From Bacillota bacterium (GTDB lineage: Bacteria; Bacillota; Clostridia; Caldicoprobacterales; DTU083), in NCBI GenBank assembly GCA_029549985.1, contig JAKPIB010000027.1, positions 1 through 60,682 of the forward strand: DNA of 60,682 bases, read 5' to 3'. Shown here piece after piece: positions 30,638-38,935 of the stretch; within the stretch, counting starts at the first letter, position 1; every line of letters begins with the position of its first letter. The notes beneath the pieces are model-generated. The model was not told the DNA's origin. It searched no databases and saw only the letters and a list, made by a program, of their open reading frames with translations. The translations under genes were made by a program, and so were the position numbers.

Positions 30638-33001
30638 ATGGCACCATCAAAAGGAAAAACCGCTTACTGGATCGGTGTACCCGAGGAAGCGTATCAAGCC
30701 ACCGGAATAAGTGTCAGCAGGCGGAAAAATGAGACTGCCTATTTCAGGACGGAGTTCAACCTGAACCAGCAGGCAAGCTTGCAGTTAAGGATCAGCGCAA
30801 ACAGCAGATACAGGCTCTGGGTAAACGATATACCAGTGAATTCAGGCCCGCTTAAAGGGGATAGATACTACCACTACTATGATGTCCTGGATGTATCCGA
30901 GCACCTGAGGGTCGGACACAACATACTGGCTGTCAAGGTGGTCGCATATCCTGCCTATGAATCAGGCGCGGCCAGGAATCAAGGACCCCTTTCGGTCGTT
31001 ACCAACGGCGGCGGCCCCTGCCTCATGGTGGAGGGGGTCTGCAAGGCCCGCAACGGCCGGGCAGTGGCTGATATCACCACAGGCCATGACAACTGGACCG
31101 TAAGCCTCGACGAGGCCATCCAGTGGGCCGTTTTCAGCGAAACCCACTGGATGGGGGCTATGGAGCATGTTGACGGCAGGAAGCTGCCCTCTGGATGGAC
31201 CAACAGCAAGAGCCCCGAGGGCCAATGGTTCAATGCCGAGCGCCTGTGGCCGGCTGCAGGCAACCCATCGGACAACGCCTATGGCATAATACCGCCATAT
31301 CCCCTGCATGAAAGGCCGGTCCCGCTCCTGTATGAGACCAGGCGGCTTTTCAAGCAGCAAGTGCCCTCCAAGAACGCCGGGAGACAGGGAATATTCTTCC
31401 CATCCCTCGACAAGGAGAGCCCTGTAAAGCTGGCGGCTTCAAGCAAGTACCGGATCATCCTCGATGCCGGCGAGCTGACGACCGGCTATTTCAGGCTACC
31501 CGTATTCGGCGGCAGCGGCAGCAGGATAGCCATACGCTATGCCGAATGCTTTGTGCAGGACAAGGGAGGAGAGCTGGTCAAGGGCGTCAGGGATGATGAA
31601 AGCGGCATCATCCACGGCCATGAGGATGTTTACCTGCCCTCGGGAAGGGAGGAGATCTATGAGCCCTTCTGGTTCAGGACCTTCAGGTTTGTCCAGATCG
31701 ACATCGACACCGGCTCAGAGCCTTTGTATGTAAAGCCTCCGGTATACCTGGAGACAGGCTATCCCCTGGATGTAAAGTCGTCGATCCATTCCAGCGATGA
31801 ATGGGCAAACGGCATATGGGACATCAGCCTGCGCACATTGAAGCGCTGCATGCATGAGACCTATGAGGACTGCCCCTATTACGAGCAGCTCCAGTATGCC
31901 ATGGACACCCGCCTGCAGATCCTGTTCACATACATGGTCAGCGGCGATGTCCGCATGGCCCAAAAGGCAATGAGGGACCTGCACAGCTCCTTGCTGCCCA
32001 ATGGCCTCCTGCAGTCCCGCTATCCTTCCAATGAGCCCCAGGTGATACCTACTTTCAGCCTGTACTTTATCATGATGGTGGAGGATTATTACTGGCAGAC
32101 AGGCGATACGAGCCATATAAGGCAATACCGGGCTGCCATCGACGGTATCCTTGAATGGTTCAGCGGCAAGATCGGACGATTTGGCATGATCGAGGATCTT
32201 GGCTACTGGCCCTTTGTGGACTGGGTCGAGGGCTGGGCCAGGGGTGTGCCAAAGGCAGCTCTAAAGGGGCCTGCGACGATACACAATCTTCTGTATGTAG
32301 CCGGGCTCCAGTCGGCAGCAAGGCTCAATGAGCTGACCGGCAGGACCTATATGGCGGAGGAGTATCTGAAGCGGGCCAGGGACATCCTGACCGCCATAGA
32401 AGAGAACTGCTGGAGCAACAGGCATGGCCTGTTCAAGGAAGGCCCCGGCATATCCGAGTTCAGCCAGCATACCCAGGCCTTTGCCGTCCTGACAGGGCTC
32501 GTAAAGGGCAAACGGGCAAAAAGCATACTCAAAAAGTGCTTTGCTGTGGATAATATATATACCTGCTCCTATGCCATGCGGTTCTACCTGCTGAGGGCAC
32601 TGGAAGCAGCAGGGCTATACGAACGGAGCATAGGTGTCTGGGATAGCTACAGGAAGCTGCTGGAGGACCACCTGACCACCTGCCCTGAGGATGACATAAT
32701 GGTAAGGAGCGACTGCCACGGGTGGAGCGCCCTGCCCCTGTATGAATTCACCCGCTGCATCCTGGGCGTAAGCCCGCTCCTGCCCGGCTGGGAGAAGATA
32801 CAGATAAAGCCCCATACCCTGGATCTCAATGACTGCTCGGGCAGCGTAGTGACCCCCAAGGGCATCGTCAGGGTATCCTGGACCAACAAGCGGGGCGTGT
32901 TCTCCATACAGGGGACTGCTCCTGAAGGCGTCCCGTTGGAGCTCCATCTCCCGGATGGCACGACTCAGATCTACATAAACGGCGGCGCATTTGAATACTA
33001 G
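30638..33001 (+). CDS. Glycoside hydrolase family 78 (alpha-L-rhamnosidase-like)
   Basis: A 787-residue protein: an N-terminal beta-sandwich (ISANSRYRLWVNDIPVNSGP) followed by an (alpha/alpha)6 barrel and a C-terminal beta domain. The catalytic region reads ETYEDCPYYEQLQYAMDTRL, the family 78 position of the general acid, and DCHGWSALPLYEF is the expected later motif. No signal peptide is present, so it acts inside the cell on imported rhamnosides or oligosaccharides. AAGGAAGGAAG precedes ATG 30638 by 7 bases. No sugar transporter is nearby, which leaves its substrate open. Confidence 0.82.
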   Translation: MAPSKGKTAYWIGVPEEAYQATGISVSRRKNETAYFRTEFNLNQQASLQLRISANSRYRLWVNDIPVNSGPLKGDRYYHYYDVLDVSEHLRVGHNILAVKVVAYPAYESGAARNQGPLSVVTNGGGPCLMVEGVCKARNGRAVADITTGHDNWTVSLDEAIQWAVFSETHWMGAMEHVDGRKLPSGWTNSKSPEGQWFNAERLWPAAGNPSDNAYGIIPPYPLHERPVPLLYETRRLFKQQVPSKNAGRQGIFFPSLDKESPVKLAASSKYRIILDAGELTTGYFRLPVFGGSGSRIAIRYAECFVQDKGGELVKGVRDDESGIIHGHEDVYLPSGREEIYEPFWFRTFRFVQIDIDTGSEPLYVKPPVYLETGYPLDVKSSIHSSDEWANGIWDISLRTLKRCMHETYEDCPYYEQLQYAMDTRLQILFTYMVSGDVRMAQKAMRDLHSSLLPNGLLQSRYPSNEPQVIPTFSLYFIMMVEDYYWQTGDTSHIRQYRAAIDGILEWFSGKIGRFGMIEDLGYWPFVDWVEGWARGVPKAALKGPATIHNLLYVAGLQSAARLNELTGRTYMAEEYLKRARDILTAIEENCWSNRHGLFKEGPGISEFSQHTQAFAVLTGLVKGKRAKSILKKCFAVDNIYTCSYAMRFYLLRALEAAGLYERSIGVWDSYRKLLEDHLTTCPEDDIMVRSDCHGWSALPLYEFTRCILGVSPLLPGWEKIQIKPHTLDLNDCSGSVVTPKGIVRVSWTNKRGVFSIQGTAPEGVPLELHLPDGTTQIYINGGAFEY

Positions 33002-33007
33002 CGGAAA

Positions 33008-33056
33008 CAAAAACCCCTCCCGGCTGCTTTATAAAAGCTGCCGCGAGGGGTTTTAC
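33008..33056. terminator. Bidirectional terminator between GH78 and yrzB-like genes
   Basis: AAACCCCTC pairs with GAGGGGTTT and the inner CGGC-GCTTT pairs with AAAGC-GCCG; A-run on one side and T-run on the other serve both convergent genes. Confidence 0.8.
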
Positions 33057-33084
33057 CGGCTTGCGCCTGTTTCAGATCACCTGA

Positions 33085-33408
33085 TTACTCCTCATCGTCA
33101 TCGAATTCGACGTCAAAATCGAGGTCTGCGCCGTCTTCCTGGAGGAAGGCGACTATCTCATCAAGCTTGTCCTCGTCAACGGGGACGAACTCCTCGGTGT
33201 CACCGTCGGTCACGACCTTCATGATGATCAGCTCGACCTCTTCGTCGCATCCGCATTCGCCATCATGCTCATGGTCATGGGCACACTGCTCTGCGTCAGC
33301 AAGCAGGGCGTATTCTTCTCCTTCATACTCAAAGTAATCCAAAACCTCTAATGTAATCTCCTGACCGTTTTCGTCAGTGAAAATCAACAGATCTCTGTCA
33401 TCGTCCAT
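33085..33408 (-). CDS. DUF1292 protein (YrzB-like)
   Basis: A 107-residue very acidic protein. The start MDDDRDLLIFTDENGQEITL and the segment LDYFEYEGEEYALL identify the DUF1292/UPF0473 family, which is conserved in Bacillota and usually linked with yrrK and yrzL; neither is next to it here. Its function is unknown. Between residues about 40 and 52 there is a His/Cys-rich stretch (CAHDHEHDGECGCDEE) that could bind a metal, an insertion not typical of the family. AAGGAAGGA stands before ATG 33408 on the minus strand, which is preferred to the longer frame from 33465. Confidence 0.82.
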   Translation of the reverse strand: MDDDRDLLIFTDENGQEITLEVLDYFEYEGEEYALLADAEQCAHDHEHDGECGCDEEVELIIMKVVTDGDTEEFVPVDEDKLDEIVAFLQEDGADLDFDVEFDDDEE

Positions 33409-33510
33409 TGGAATGTCCTTCCTTTCATGATTAATAGCTCTATTGTATCTTATCTTTTCTCCCATTACAATGATTTACTCAAAAAAATGTGATATTATTA
33501 ATACAACGAG

Positions 33511-33888
33511 CTATTCATACAAGGTGAGAAGGGGCCTTTGGACGGGCTTCTCCCTGTAGCAGGGATGGGGATAGACTATGTCCTGGGTGCGCCTGACGAT
33601 GATCTTCTCAAGGGTGAAACCCTGATGCTTGCTGTCTCTGCAGTAAAAGCATTTGACGACATCGCCGTTTTTCAGGTCAAAGCGCTTGGGCTTGCTCTCA
33701 TTTGGCGCATATGATTTCACAAGATAAAACTTGCGCGCAAAATCCGGACCGAGCTGGTCAAGCTCAGACTTCAATGAAAACTGGCAGATATAGACCCGCA
33801 TGCTGCCGACCTTGCGGTACAAGTGCTTTACTGCGACATGATCGTACAGGACTCTCCTGTATTCCTCGTATATGTTAACCCATCTCAC
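33511..33888 (-). CDS. Hypothetical protein of 125 residues
   Basis: I do not recognise this protein. It is soluble, basic and has no signal or membrane segment. It contains FDLKNGDVVKCFYCRDS and VYPHPCYREKPVQ, so three cysteines are present, two of them as CFYC. GGGGTGA lies before ATG 33888 on the minus strand at a suitable distance. It is 102 bases from the YrzB-like gene in the same direction, with a T-rich gap between, and divergent from the PspC gene. Codon use is like that of its neighbours, so it is probably a real gene. Confidence 0.6.
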   Translation of the reverse strand: MRWVNIYEEYRRVLYDHVAVKHLYRKVGSMRVYICQFSLKSELDQLGPDFARKFYLVKSYAPNESKPKRFDLKNGDVVKCFYCRDSKHQGFTLEKIIVRRTQDIVYPHPCYREKPVQRPLLTLYE

Positions 33889-34048
33889 AACAGGTCACCC
33901 CTTGAATGGTATAATTGCTGAATACGTGATATTTTCATTATTGCCCGCGTATTTCCTTTTATTTCCCTTTGTGTTTTTTTGTTGAATATCGTAAAAAGAT
34001 GATGTAATGGGTCTTTTGCTCATGACCTGAAGAAAAGGAGGACTGGTA

Positions 34049-34435
34049 ATGAAAAAGCTGTATCGTTCCGACAGGCAAAAGGTCTTTGCCGGAGTATGCG
34101 GAGGCCTGGCCGAATACTTTGATGTGGATGTTTCGATCATCCGCCTCATCTGGCTGCTTTTGTTCCTGTTCTGGGGCACGGGGCTTTTGGCATACATCGT
34201 GGCTGCCCTGGTGATACCCAGGAACCCCTATCCCTTTGAGCCGGTAGAAGAGGGCGGGGGCATGATGGCCAGGAACAATGCGGTCATCCTAATAGGCATC
34301 GTACTTATCTTGCTCGGGGCTCTGGCCCTGTTCAACGTTATCGTGCCGGGCTTCCTCAAAAAGTTTTTCTTCCCCGGCCTGCTCATCCTGTCAGGCCTTC
34401 TGATCATCGTTTCATCCATCAGGGACCGCCGGTAG
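34049..34435 (+). CDS. PspC-domain membrane protein
   Basis: A 128-residue protein. Residues 1-60 form a PspC domain (LYRSDRQKVFAGVCGGLAEY, then DVSIIRLIWLLLFLF) with one membrane segment; two further membrane segments follow (VILIGIVLILLGALALF and FPGLLILSGLLIIV), as in LiaI/LiaF-type proteins. PspC proteins sense or respond to membrane stress. AAGGAGGA precedes ATG 34049. No liaRS or pspA gene is beside it, so its partner is unknown. Confidence 0.85.
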   Translation: MKKLYRSDRQKVFAGVCGGLAEYFDVDVSIIRLIWLLLFLFWGTGLLAYIVAALVIPRNPYPFEPVEEGGGMMARNNAVILIGIVLILLGALALFNVIVPGFLKKFFFPGLLILSGLLIIVSSIRDRR

Positions 34436-34529
34436 GCTCCGGGCTGCCTGGAAGGCATATTGTTCTTTCATTTAAGATGAGCATCTGACAAATTGATACG
34501 CTTTGAATGAACAAATACAAAGCAAATGA

Positions 34530-34560
34530 AAAGCACCGGTCAAGTTGGACCGGTGCTTTA
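34530..34560. terminator. Bidirectional terminator between pspC-like and NDH-2 genes
   Basis: AAAGCACCGGTC at 34530-34541 is the perfect complement of GACCGGTGCTTT at 34548-34559, a 12-pair stem between convergent genes. Confidence 0.8.
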
Positions 34561-34608
34561 TATTTACATGCTTATATGCTATGGCTTAAGGGATCCGTAA
34601 ACCTACTG

Positions 34609-36414
34609 CTACCATTGCCAGCCCTTGAACAGGTTTATGCTCCTGTTCTTCTGGAAGTGCCGCAGCTGGTTCTGCAGCCAGGGCATCAGGTAGTGGTCAA
34701 CGCCCAGTACTCTGCCGCCGCCCGCAAACATCGCAAAGGAGGCCCAGATATACCACCAGTCATACAGGCCGGTGCTTAGCAGGAAGTTGATGTTCAGGCC
34801 TATTGAAACGATGGATGCCAGGAAGGTGAACAGTCCGAGCAGGAAGGCAACCGCGAGCAGGATCTCGGTCACGACGATTATCTGCTGGAAGATCATCTTG
34901 TTGGGCAGGACCACGTTTTCAATGACCCACTTGTACCAATCCGGAGTATACTGTCCCAGCAGGGGGACCCCGCCGCCGGCAGCGCCTGAAGCTGCTCCGG
35001 TAGCTCCGGAGGTAGCTCCGCTGGACTCTGCTGCTTCAAGTACGAGCATCGGCTTTGTCCACCAGCCGGACTCTATCTTGCCAAGGCCGGACATCAGCCA
35101 CTTGTAGCCGAGGTAGATCCTCAAGGGGAACAGCCAGAACCTGAAGCTGCGCTCTCTTGCATGGCTGATGACGGACTCGAGGAAGAAGCCGTACTTTCTC
35201 TCTGTGTGGAACAGCTGGTGATTCAGGTATTCCCAGCACAGCTCCAGACCGCCTATGCCAAAGAGGTAGTGCATGTTCACAAAATGCTTCATCACGATCG
35301 CCAGGAAGCCGGACAGCCTCGGCACGCCCTTAAGCTCGGCCACGCCGTAGAGGGATCCGATCGAAACCATGACACCGTGGAGGTTGGATTTCAGCTTGTG
35401 CTTTTCCTTGCCGAGTATCTCGGCTGCGATGTTGGCCGCTGCGACCTCACCGGACTGCAGGGCAGTCTCTACGAGGGGTGGCAGAACCTCGCCGTTTTCT
35501 TCAACAAACTCCATGTTGTCGCCCACTGCATAGACGTAGTCGTATTCGACTGTCTGGCAGAACTGGTTGACGACTATGCGGTTGCGCTTGCCGACTGTGA
35601 CGCCCAGCTCCTTGACGAAGCCGTTGGTCTGGATACCGCCGGTCCAGATCAGGGTCCTGGTAGCGATAGTGGTCCCGTCCTTCAGAGTGAAAGACCGGTC
35701 TGTAACCTCGGTGATAGGAGAATTCACGCGGATCTCGACACCGCGCTTTTCCATGTACCTGACAGCCTTTTTGATGGATTTCTCCGTCAGGGTCGGCAGG
35801 ATCGTCGGCAGAGCCTCTACCACGATCAGCCTGACCTCGTGGCGGGCAACATTGTACTGACGGCACAGGGTCTTTGTCCATTCCATGAGCTCGCCCATGG
35901 TCTCGATGCCTGTAAAGCCGCCGCCGCCTACTGCAAAGGTCAGGAGCTCTTTACGCTTGTCCTCGTCCTCTTCCTTGGAAGCAAGCTTGAACATATTCTC
36001 CACATGATCGTGGATTTTTTTGGCATCCTCCAGGGACCACAGAGTGAATGCGTTCTCCTGGATGCCGGGGATACCGAAGTATGCGGGCTCGCTGCCCACA
36101 CCGGTGATAAGGTAGTCGAATGCGTATTCAGCTTTATCGGAATACAGTTTTTTCTCCTTCAGATCAGCCTTTATGATCTTGTCCTGCACGAATTTGACCT
36201 TGGTATACTGAAGCACGTGCTCGATGGATACCTGAACGCCGCTGGGGCCTACCCTGTGTCCGGCTACTTCATGAAGCTCGGTAAGGAGTGTGTGGTAGTT
36301 GTTCTGGTCGATGAGCAGGATTTCAACATCATTTTGCTTTTTCAGTTTCTTGTGCAGGGTCTTTGCAGCTTCCAGGCCAGCGTACCCGGCACCTAGAATA
36401 ATGATGCGCCTCAT
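34609..36414 (-). CDS. Type II NADH dehydrogenase fused to a DoxX-like membrane domain
   Basis: A 601-residue protein. Residues 1 to about 440 are a flavin NADH dehydrogenase: FAD site RIIILGAGYAGLEA, NADH site VGGGGFTGIETMGEL, and the second FAD motif YAVGDNMEF. After that come amphipathic and hydrophobic helices, a low-complexity linker of Ser, Gly, Ala and Thr (about residues 465-485), and a four-helix DoxX-like membrane domain ending in GRVLGVDHYLMPWL. NDH-2 passes electrons from NADH to quinone without pumping protons; the fused domain may anchor it or bind quinone. AGGAGG precedes ATG 36414; the frame continues upstream but without a ribosome site. A quinone side-chain gene group lies divergently next door. 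Confidence 0.88.
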   Translation of the reverse strand: MRRIIILGAGYAGLEAAKTLHKKLKKQNDVEILLIDQNNYHTLLTELHEVAGHRVGPSGVQVSIEHVLQYTKVKFVQDKIIKADLKEKKLYSDKAEYAFDYLITGVGSEPAYFGIPGIQENAFTLWSLEDAKKIHDHVENMFKLASKEEDEDKRKELLTFAVGGGGFTGIETMGELMEWTKTLCRQYNVARHEVRLIVVEALPTILPTLTEKSIKKAVRYMEKRGVEIRVNSPITEVTDRSFTLKDGTTIATRTLIWTGGIQTNGFVKELGVTVGKRNRIVVNQFCQTVEYDYVYAVGDNMEFVEENGEVLPPLVETALQSGEVAAANIAAEILGKEKHKLKSNLHGVMVSIGSLYGVAELKGVPRLSGFLAIVMKHFVNMHYLFGIGGLELCWEYLNHQLFHTERKYGFFLESVISHARERSFRFWLFPLRIYLGYKWLMSGLGKIESGWWTKPMLVLEAAESSGATSGATGAASGAAGGGVPLLGQYTPDWYKWVIENVVLPNKMIFQQIIVVTEILLAVAFLLGLFTFLASIVSIGLNINFLLSTGLYDWWYIWASFAMFAGGGRVLGVDHYLMPWLQNQLRHFQKNRSINLFKGWQW

Positions 36415-36696
36415 ATAAAACCTCCTGTAATTTGATTTTGGCAGCCACCTGATCAATAGCTGTATAAATGCTATATATTTAACAAAAACATACAAATAAT
36501 ACAATAACTAAGCGGTATAGCTGTCCGTTGATATTTTATCAGTGCAGGGCGTAATTTGCAATGGTATTTGTGATGATTTAGACGTTATTTATCGAATGAC
36601 CCTGATCTGCGTCAACTCTTTAACAAGTCCTTCACAATGCCGGGTCGATATGATAATATATTAGGGAAATTCGGGCCCAAAGGAGCTGTCTTAGGA

Positions 36697-37089
36697 ATGT
36701 CATTCCACATCAAGCCAGGTGATGTGCTGGTATATTGTTTCGTTTTACTGCTGGTAGGCGGCAGCTTTTTTGGCCTTTGGAGCATGGGCGCCGGAGCTGA
36801 CCGGGTCCGGATCAGGATCGAGCTGGACGGGGAGCTTGTCGGCACCTACGACTTTCCGGATGATGACGGGGTGACCGAGGTAAAGGTCGACGCAGGGGCC
36901 GGGCGATACAACCTGGTCACGATCACGAAGACCGGGGTCTACATCCGGGAGGCGAACTGTCCCGATCAGTTGTGTGTAAAATGGGGAAAGATATTAAGGC
37001 CGGGTCAGACCCTTATTTGCCTGCCACACAGGGTGGTCGTAAGCATAACTGGGGAGGAAGACGATACTTTGGACGGTATTTCGTCTTAA
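36697..37089 (+). CDS. NusG domain II-containing exported protein
   Basis: A 130-residue protein with one N-terminal membrane segment (DVLVYCFVLLLVGGSFFG) and an outside domain of the NusG-II type (VYIREANCPDQLCVKWGKIL, then GQTLICLPHRVVV). The three cysteines in CPDQLC and ICLPH are family features and could bind metal or form a disulfide. The frame is open from 36637, but AGGAG at 36681-36685 supports ATG 36697. It is followed after 16 bases by a Gx transporter gene and then a polyprenyl synthase, a recurring gene set in clostridia, often tied to flavin- and quinone-dependent electron transfer. Confidence 0.82.
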   Translation: MSFHIKPGDVLVYCFVLLLVGGSFFGLWSMGAGADRVRIRIELDGELVGTYDFPDDDGVTEVKVDAGAGRYNLVTITKTGVYIREANCPDQLCVKWGKILRPGQTLICLPHRVVVSITGEEDDTLDGISS

Positions 37090-37105
37090 GACTGGTGGGC
37101 AAAGC

Positions 37106-37609
37106 ATGAGCAAAACGAAAAAAATGGTATATGTGGCCCTGATAATATCCCAGGCGCTGGTACTGCACTATATAGAGAACCTCCTGCCCCCGCTGCCTGC
37201 CGGCGCAAGGCTGGGGCTTGCCAATATAATGACCCTGATCACCCTCAATATCTTCGGGTTTAAGGAAGCGCTGACTGTGACTGTCATAAGGTCGACCCTG
37301 GGCCCGCTTCTCGGCGGGAGCCCCACGGCAGTCATCTACAGTATGTCCGGCGGACTATTGAGCTGCCTTGTGATGTCGGCCATCCATTACTATGCCCCCG
37401 GACATTTCAGCCTGTTGGGGATAAGCACTGCGGGCGCGGTCTTCCACAACATCGGGCAGCTTCTTGCAGCATCGATAGTTTACGGGACAGCCGGGATCAT
37501 ATTCACCTACATGCCTGTATTGCAGTTTTTTGCGGTATTGACGGGTAATTTTACAGGGCTGGCTGCAAAGTATATATTGAAATATTTGAAAACCAATCCA
37601 CTTGGATAA
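37106..37609 (+). CDS. Gx transporter-family membrane protein (heptaprenyl diphosphate synthase component I type)
   Basis: A 167-residue membrane protein with about five hydrophobic segments. The motifs LPPLPAGARLGLANIMTL and GFKEALTVTVIRSTLGPLLGG identify the Gx/Hpre_diP_synt_I family, small ECF-type substrate-binding-like proteins often encoded with polyprenyl synthases. The name reflects this linkage; an enzymatic role is unproven. It lies between the NusG-II gene and the polyprenyl synthase gene with short gaps, so the three are one operon. Confidence 0.85.
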   Translation: MSKTKKMVYVALIISQALVLHYIENLLPPLPAGARLGLANIMTLITLNIFGFKEALTVTVIRSTLGPLLGGSPTAVIYSMSGGLLSCLVMSAIHYYAPGHFSLLGISTAGAVFHNIGQLLAASIVYGTAGIIFTYMPVLQFFAVLTGNFTGLAAKYILKYLKTNPLG

Positions 37610-37635
37610 CTAATCGGGGAGAGTGACCTGTTTTT

Positions 37636-38604
37636 ATGCTGATATGGAAAAGGCATGTTGATATATACGATGAGCTGGCTCTGGTCGATACATGCATCAG
37701 GAGCAGCCTGAAGTCCAACCTGCATATCCTGAACGATACGCTGAGCGATCTTCTGGCCACCGGGGGCAAAAGGCTGAGGCCTGCCCTGGTCCTGCTATCG
37801 GCCCAGTTCGGCAGGTATGACAGGGACAAGCTGGTGCCGTTGGCTTCGGCCATTGAGATAATGCATATGGCAACGCTTGTCCATGATGATGTCATTGACG
37901 ATGCAAGGCTGAGAAGGGGACGCCCGACGACCCGCAGCCGTTTCGGCAACAATGTGGCGGTCTTTACGGGTGATTTTTTATTTACGAAAGCCTTTACCCT
38001 GATCACCCAAAGCACCACGCCTGAAAACATGCACCTTCTGGCTCTTGCGATCAAGGCTATCTGCGAGGGCGAGATCGAGCAGTATGAATCCCGGTTCAGA
38101 TCAAGTGTGTCCATCAGGCATTACCTGAAGCGGATAGCGAGAAAGACGGCCATCCTCTTTGAGCTGAGCAGCTATGTGGGCGCAGTGGAGGCAGGCTGCA
38201 GCAAGCAGACCTCCAGGCTGCTTCGCAAGCTTGGCTTTGATTTCGGCATGGCCTTTCAGATAACCGATGACATCCTGGACTTTACCGGCCAGCAGGCTGT
38301 GATGGGCAAGCCCCTGTGCAGTGATTTCAGGCAAGGCGTCTATACCCTGCCGGTCATCTATACCGCAAGGGATCCCAGGTACAGCGAACAGATGCGTGCC
38401 TACATGGTGAAGGACGACCTTACCGAGGAGGATATAGCCGGTGTCGGACGGCTCGTGGAGCAAAGCGGCGGGCTTGAATACGCAAAAAACCTTGCCATGA
38501 CCTATGTGGGCAGGTGCAGGTCCTACCTGGACCAGCTCCCGGACAAGCCTGCAAAGGGCGCGCTCAGCGAGCTCCTGGAGGAATTGGTCGAAAGAAAATA
38601 TTGA
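37636..38604 (+). CDS. Polyprenyl (heptaprenyl-type) diphosphate synthase
   Basis: A 322-residue trans-isoprenyl diphosphate synthase with the first aspartate-rich motif DDVIDDARLRRGRPTTR and the second DDILDFTG, both intact. It condenses isopentenyl units onto an allylic primer; chain length is set by residues before the first motif (MATLVH), which suggests a medium-length product such as the menaquinone side chain. It follows the Gx gene by 26 bases. The divergent NDH-2 gene would use the resulting quinone. The ribosome site (GGGGAG) is somewhat distant from ATG 37636. Confidence 0.88.
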   Translation: MLIWKRHVDIYDELALVDTCIRSSLKSNLHILNDTLSDLLATGGKRLRPALVLLSAQFGRYDRDKLVPLASAIEIMHMATLVHDDVIDDARLRRGRPTTRSRFGNNVAVFTGDFLFTKAFTLITQSTTPENMHLLALAIKAICEGEIEQYESRFRSSVSIRHYLKRIARKTAILFELSSYVGAVEAGCSKQTSRLLRKLGFDFGMAFQITDDILDFTGQQAVMGKPLCSDFRQGVYTLPVIYTARDPRYSEQMRAYMVKDDLTEEDIAGVGRLVEQSGGLEYAKNLAMTYVGRCRSYLDQLPDKPAKGALSELLEELVERKY

Positions 38605-38617
38605 TTCAAAATTCTTC

Positions 38618-38646
38618 TTTACAAAGTCCGGGGGATTGGCTATAAT
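38618..38646 (+). promoter_or_regulatory. SigA promoter of tRNA-Ala
   Basis: TTTACA at 38618-38623 and TATAAT at 38641-38646 are 17 bases apart, 23 bases before the tRNA. Confidence 0.75.
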
Positions 38647-38669
38647 AATATTTGTCTTTGAAAACCTAC

Positions 38670-38746
38670 GGGGGTATAGCTCAGTTGGCTAGAGCGCTTG
38701 ACTGGCAGTCAAGAGGTCAGGGGTTCAAGTCCCCTTATCTCCACCA
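38670..38746 (+). tRNA. tRNA-Ala (anticodon GGC), CCA encoded
   Basis: A full cloverleaf: acceptor GGGGGTA with TATCTCC, D arm AGCTCAGTTGGCTAGAGC, anticodon stem CTTGA/TCAAG with loop CTGGCAG (anticodon GGC), and T arm AGGGG TTCAAGT CCCCT. The genomic CCA end is at 38744-38746. It reads GCC and GCU alanine codons. Confidence 0.95.
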
Positions 38747-38749
38747 AAT

Positions 38750-38788
38750 AACCGCTTGAACCGGTATCGGCAATCAGGCGGTTTTTTA
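38750..38788 (+). terminator. Terminator after tRNA-Ala
   Basis: AACCGCTTGA at 38750-38759 pairs with TCAGGCGGTT at 38774-38783 (one G-U), followed by six T, starting 4 bases after the CCA end. Confidence 0.85.
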
Positions 38789-38935
38789 TTAATTTTTTAT
38801 AGAAAATTCATACAAATTTCATATAATTTTGTCCCTATACCGTTATATAATGTATTTATACTTTAAATCTTTAAATGCACAAATGCACTTGGTTTGAAAA
38901 TAAGCGTCTTTCAGCGGAGGTAAGGGGTTGATAAA

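Noticed and set aside
35161-36396. Long open frame (411 codons) on the plus strand
   Set aside because: It lies antisense to the NDH-2 gene, has no family motifs and mirrors the codon pattern of the real gene.
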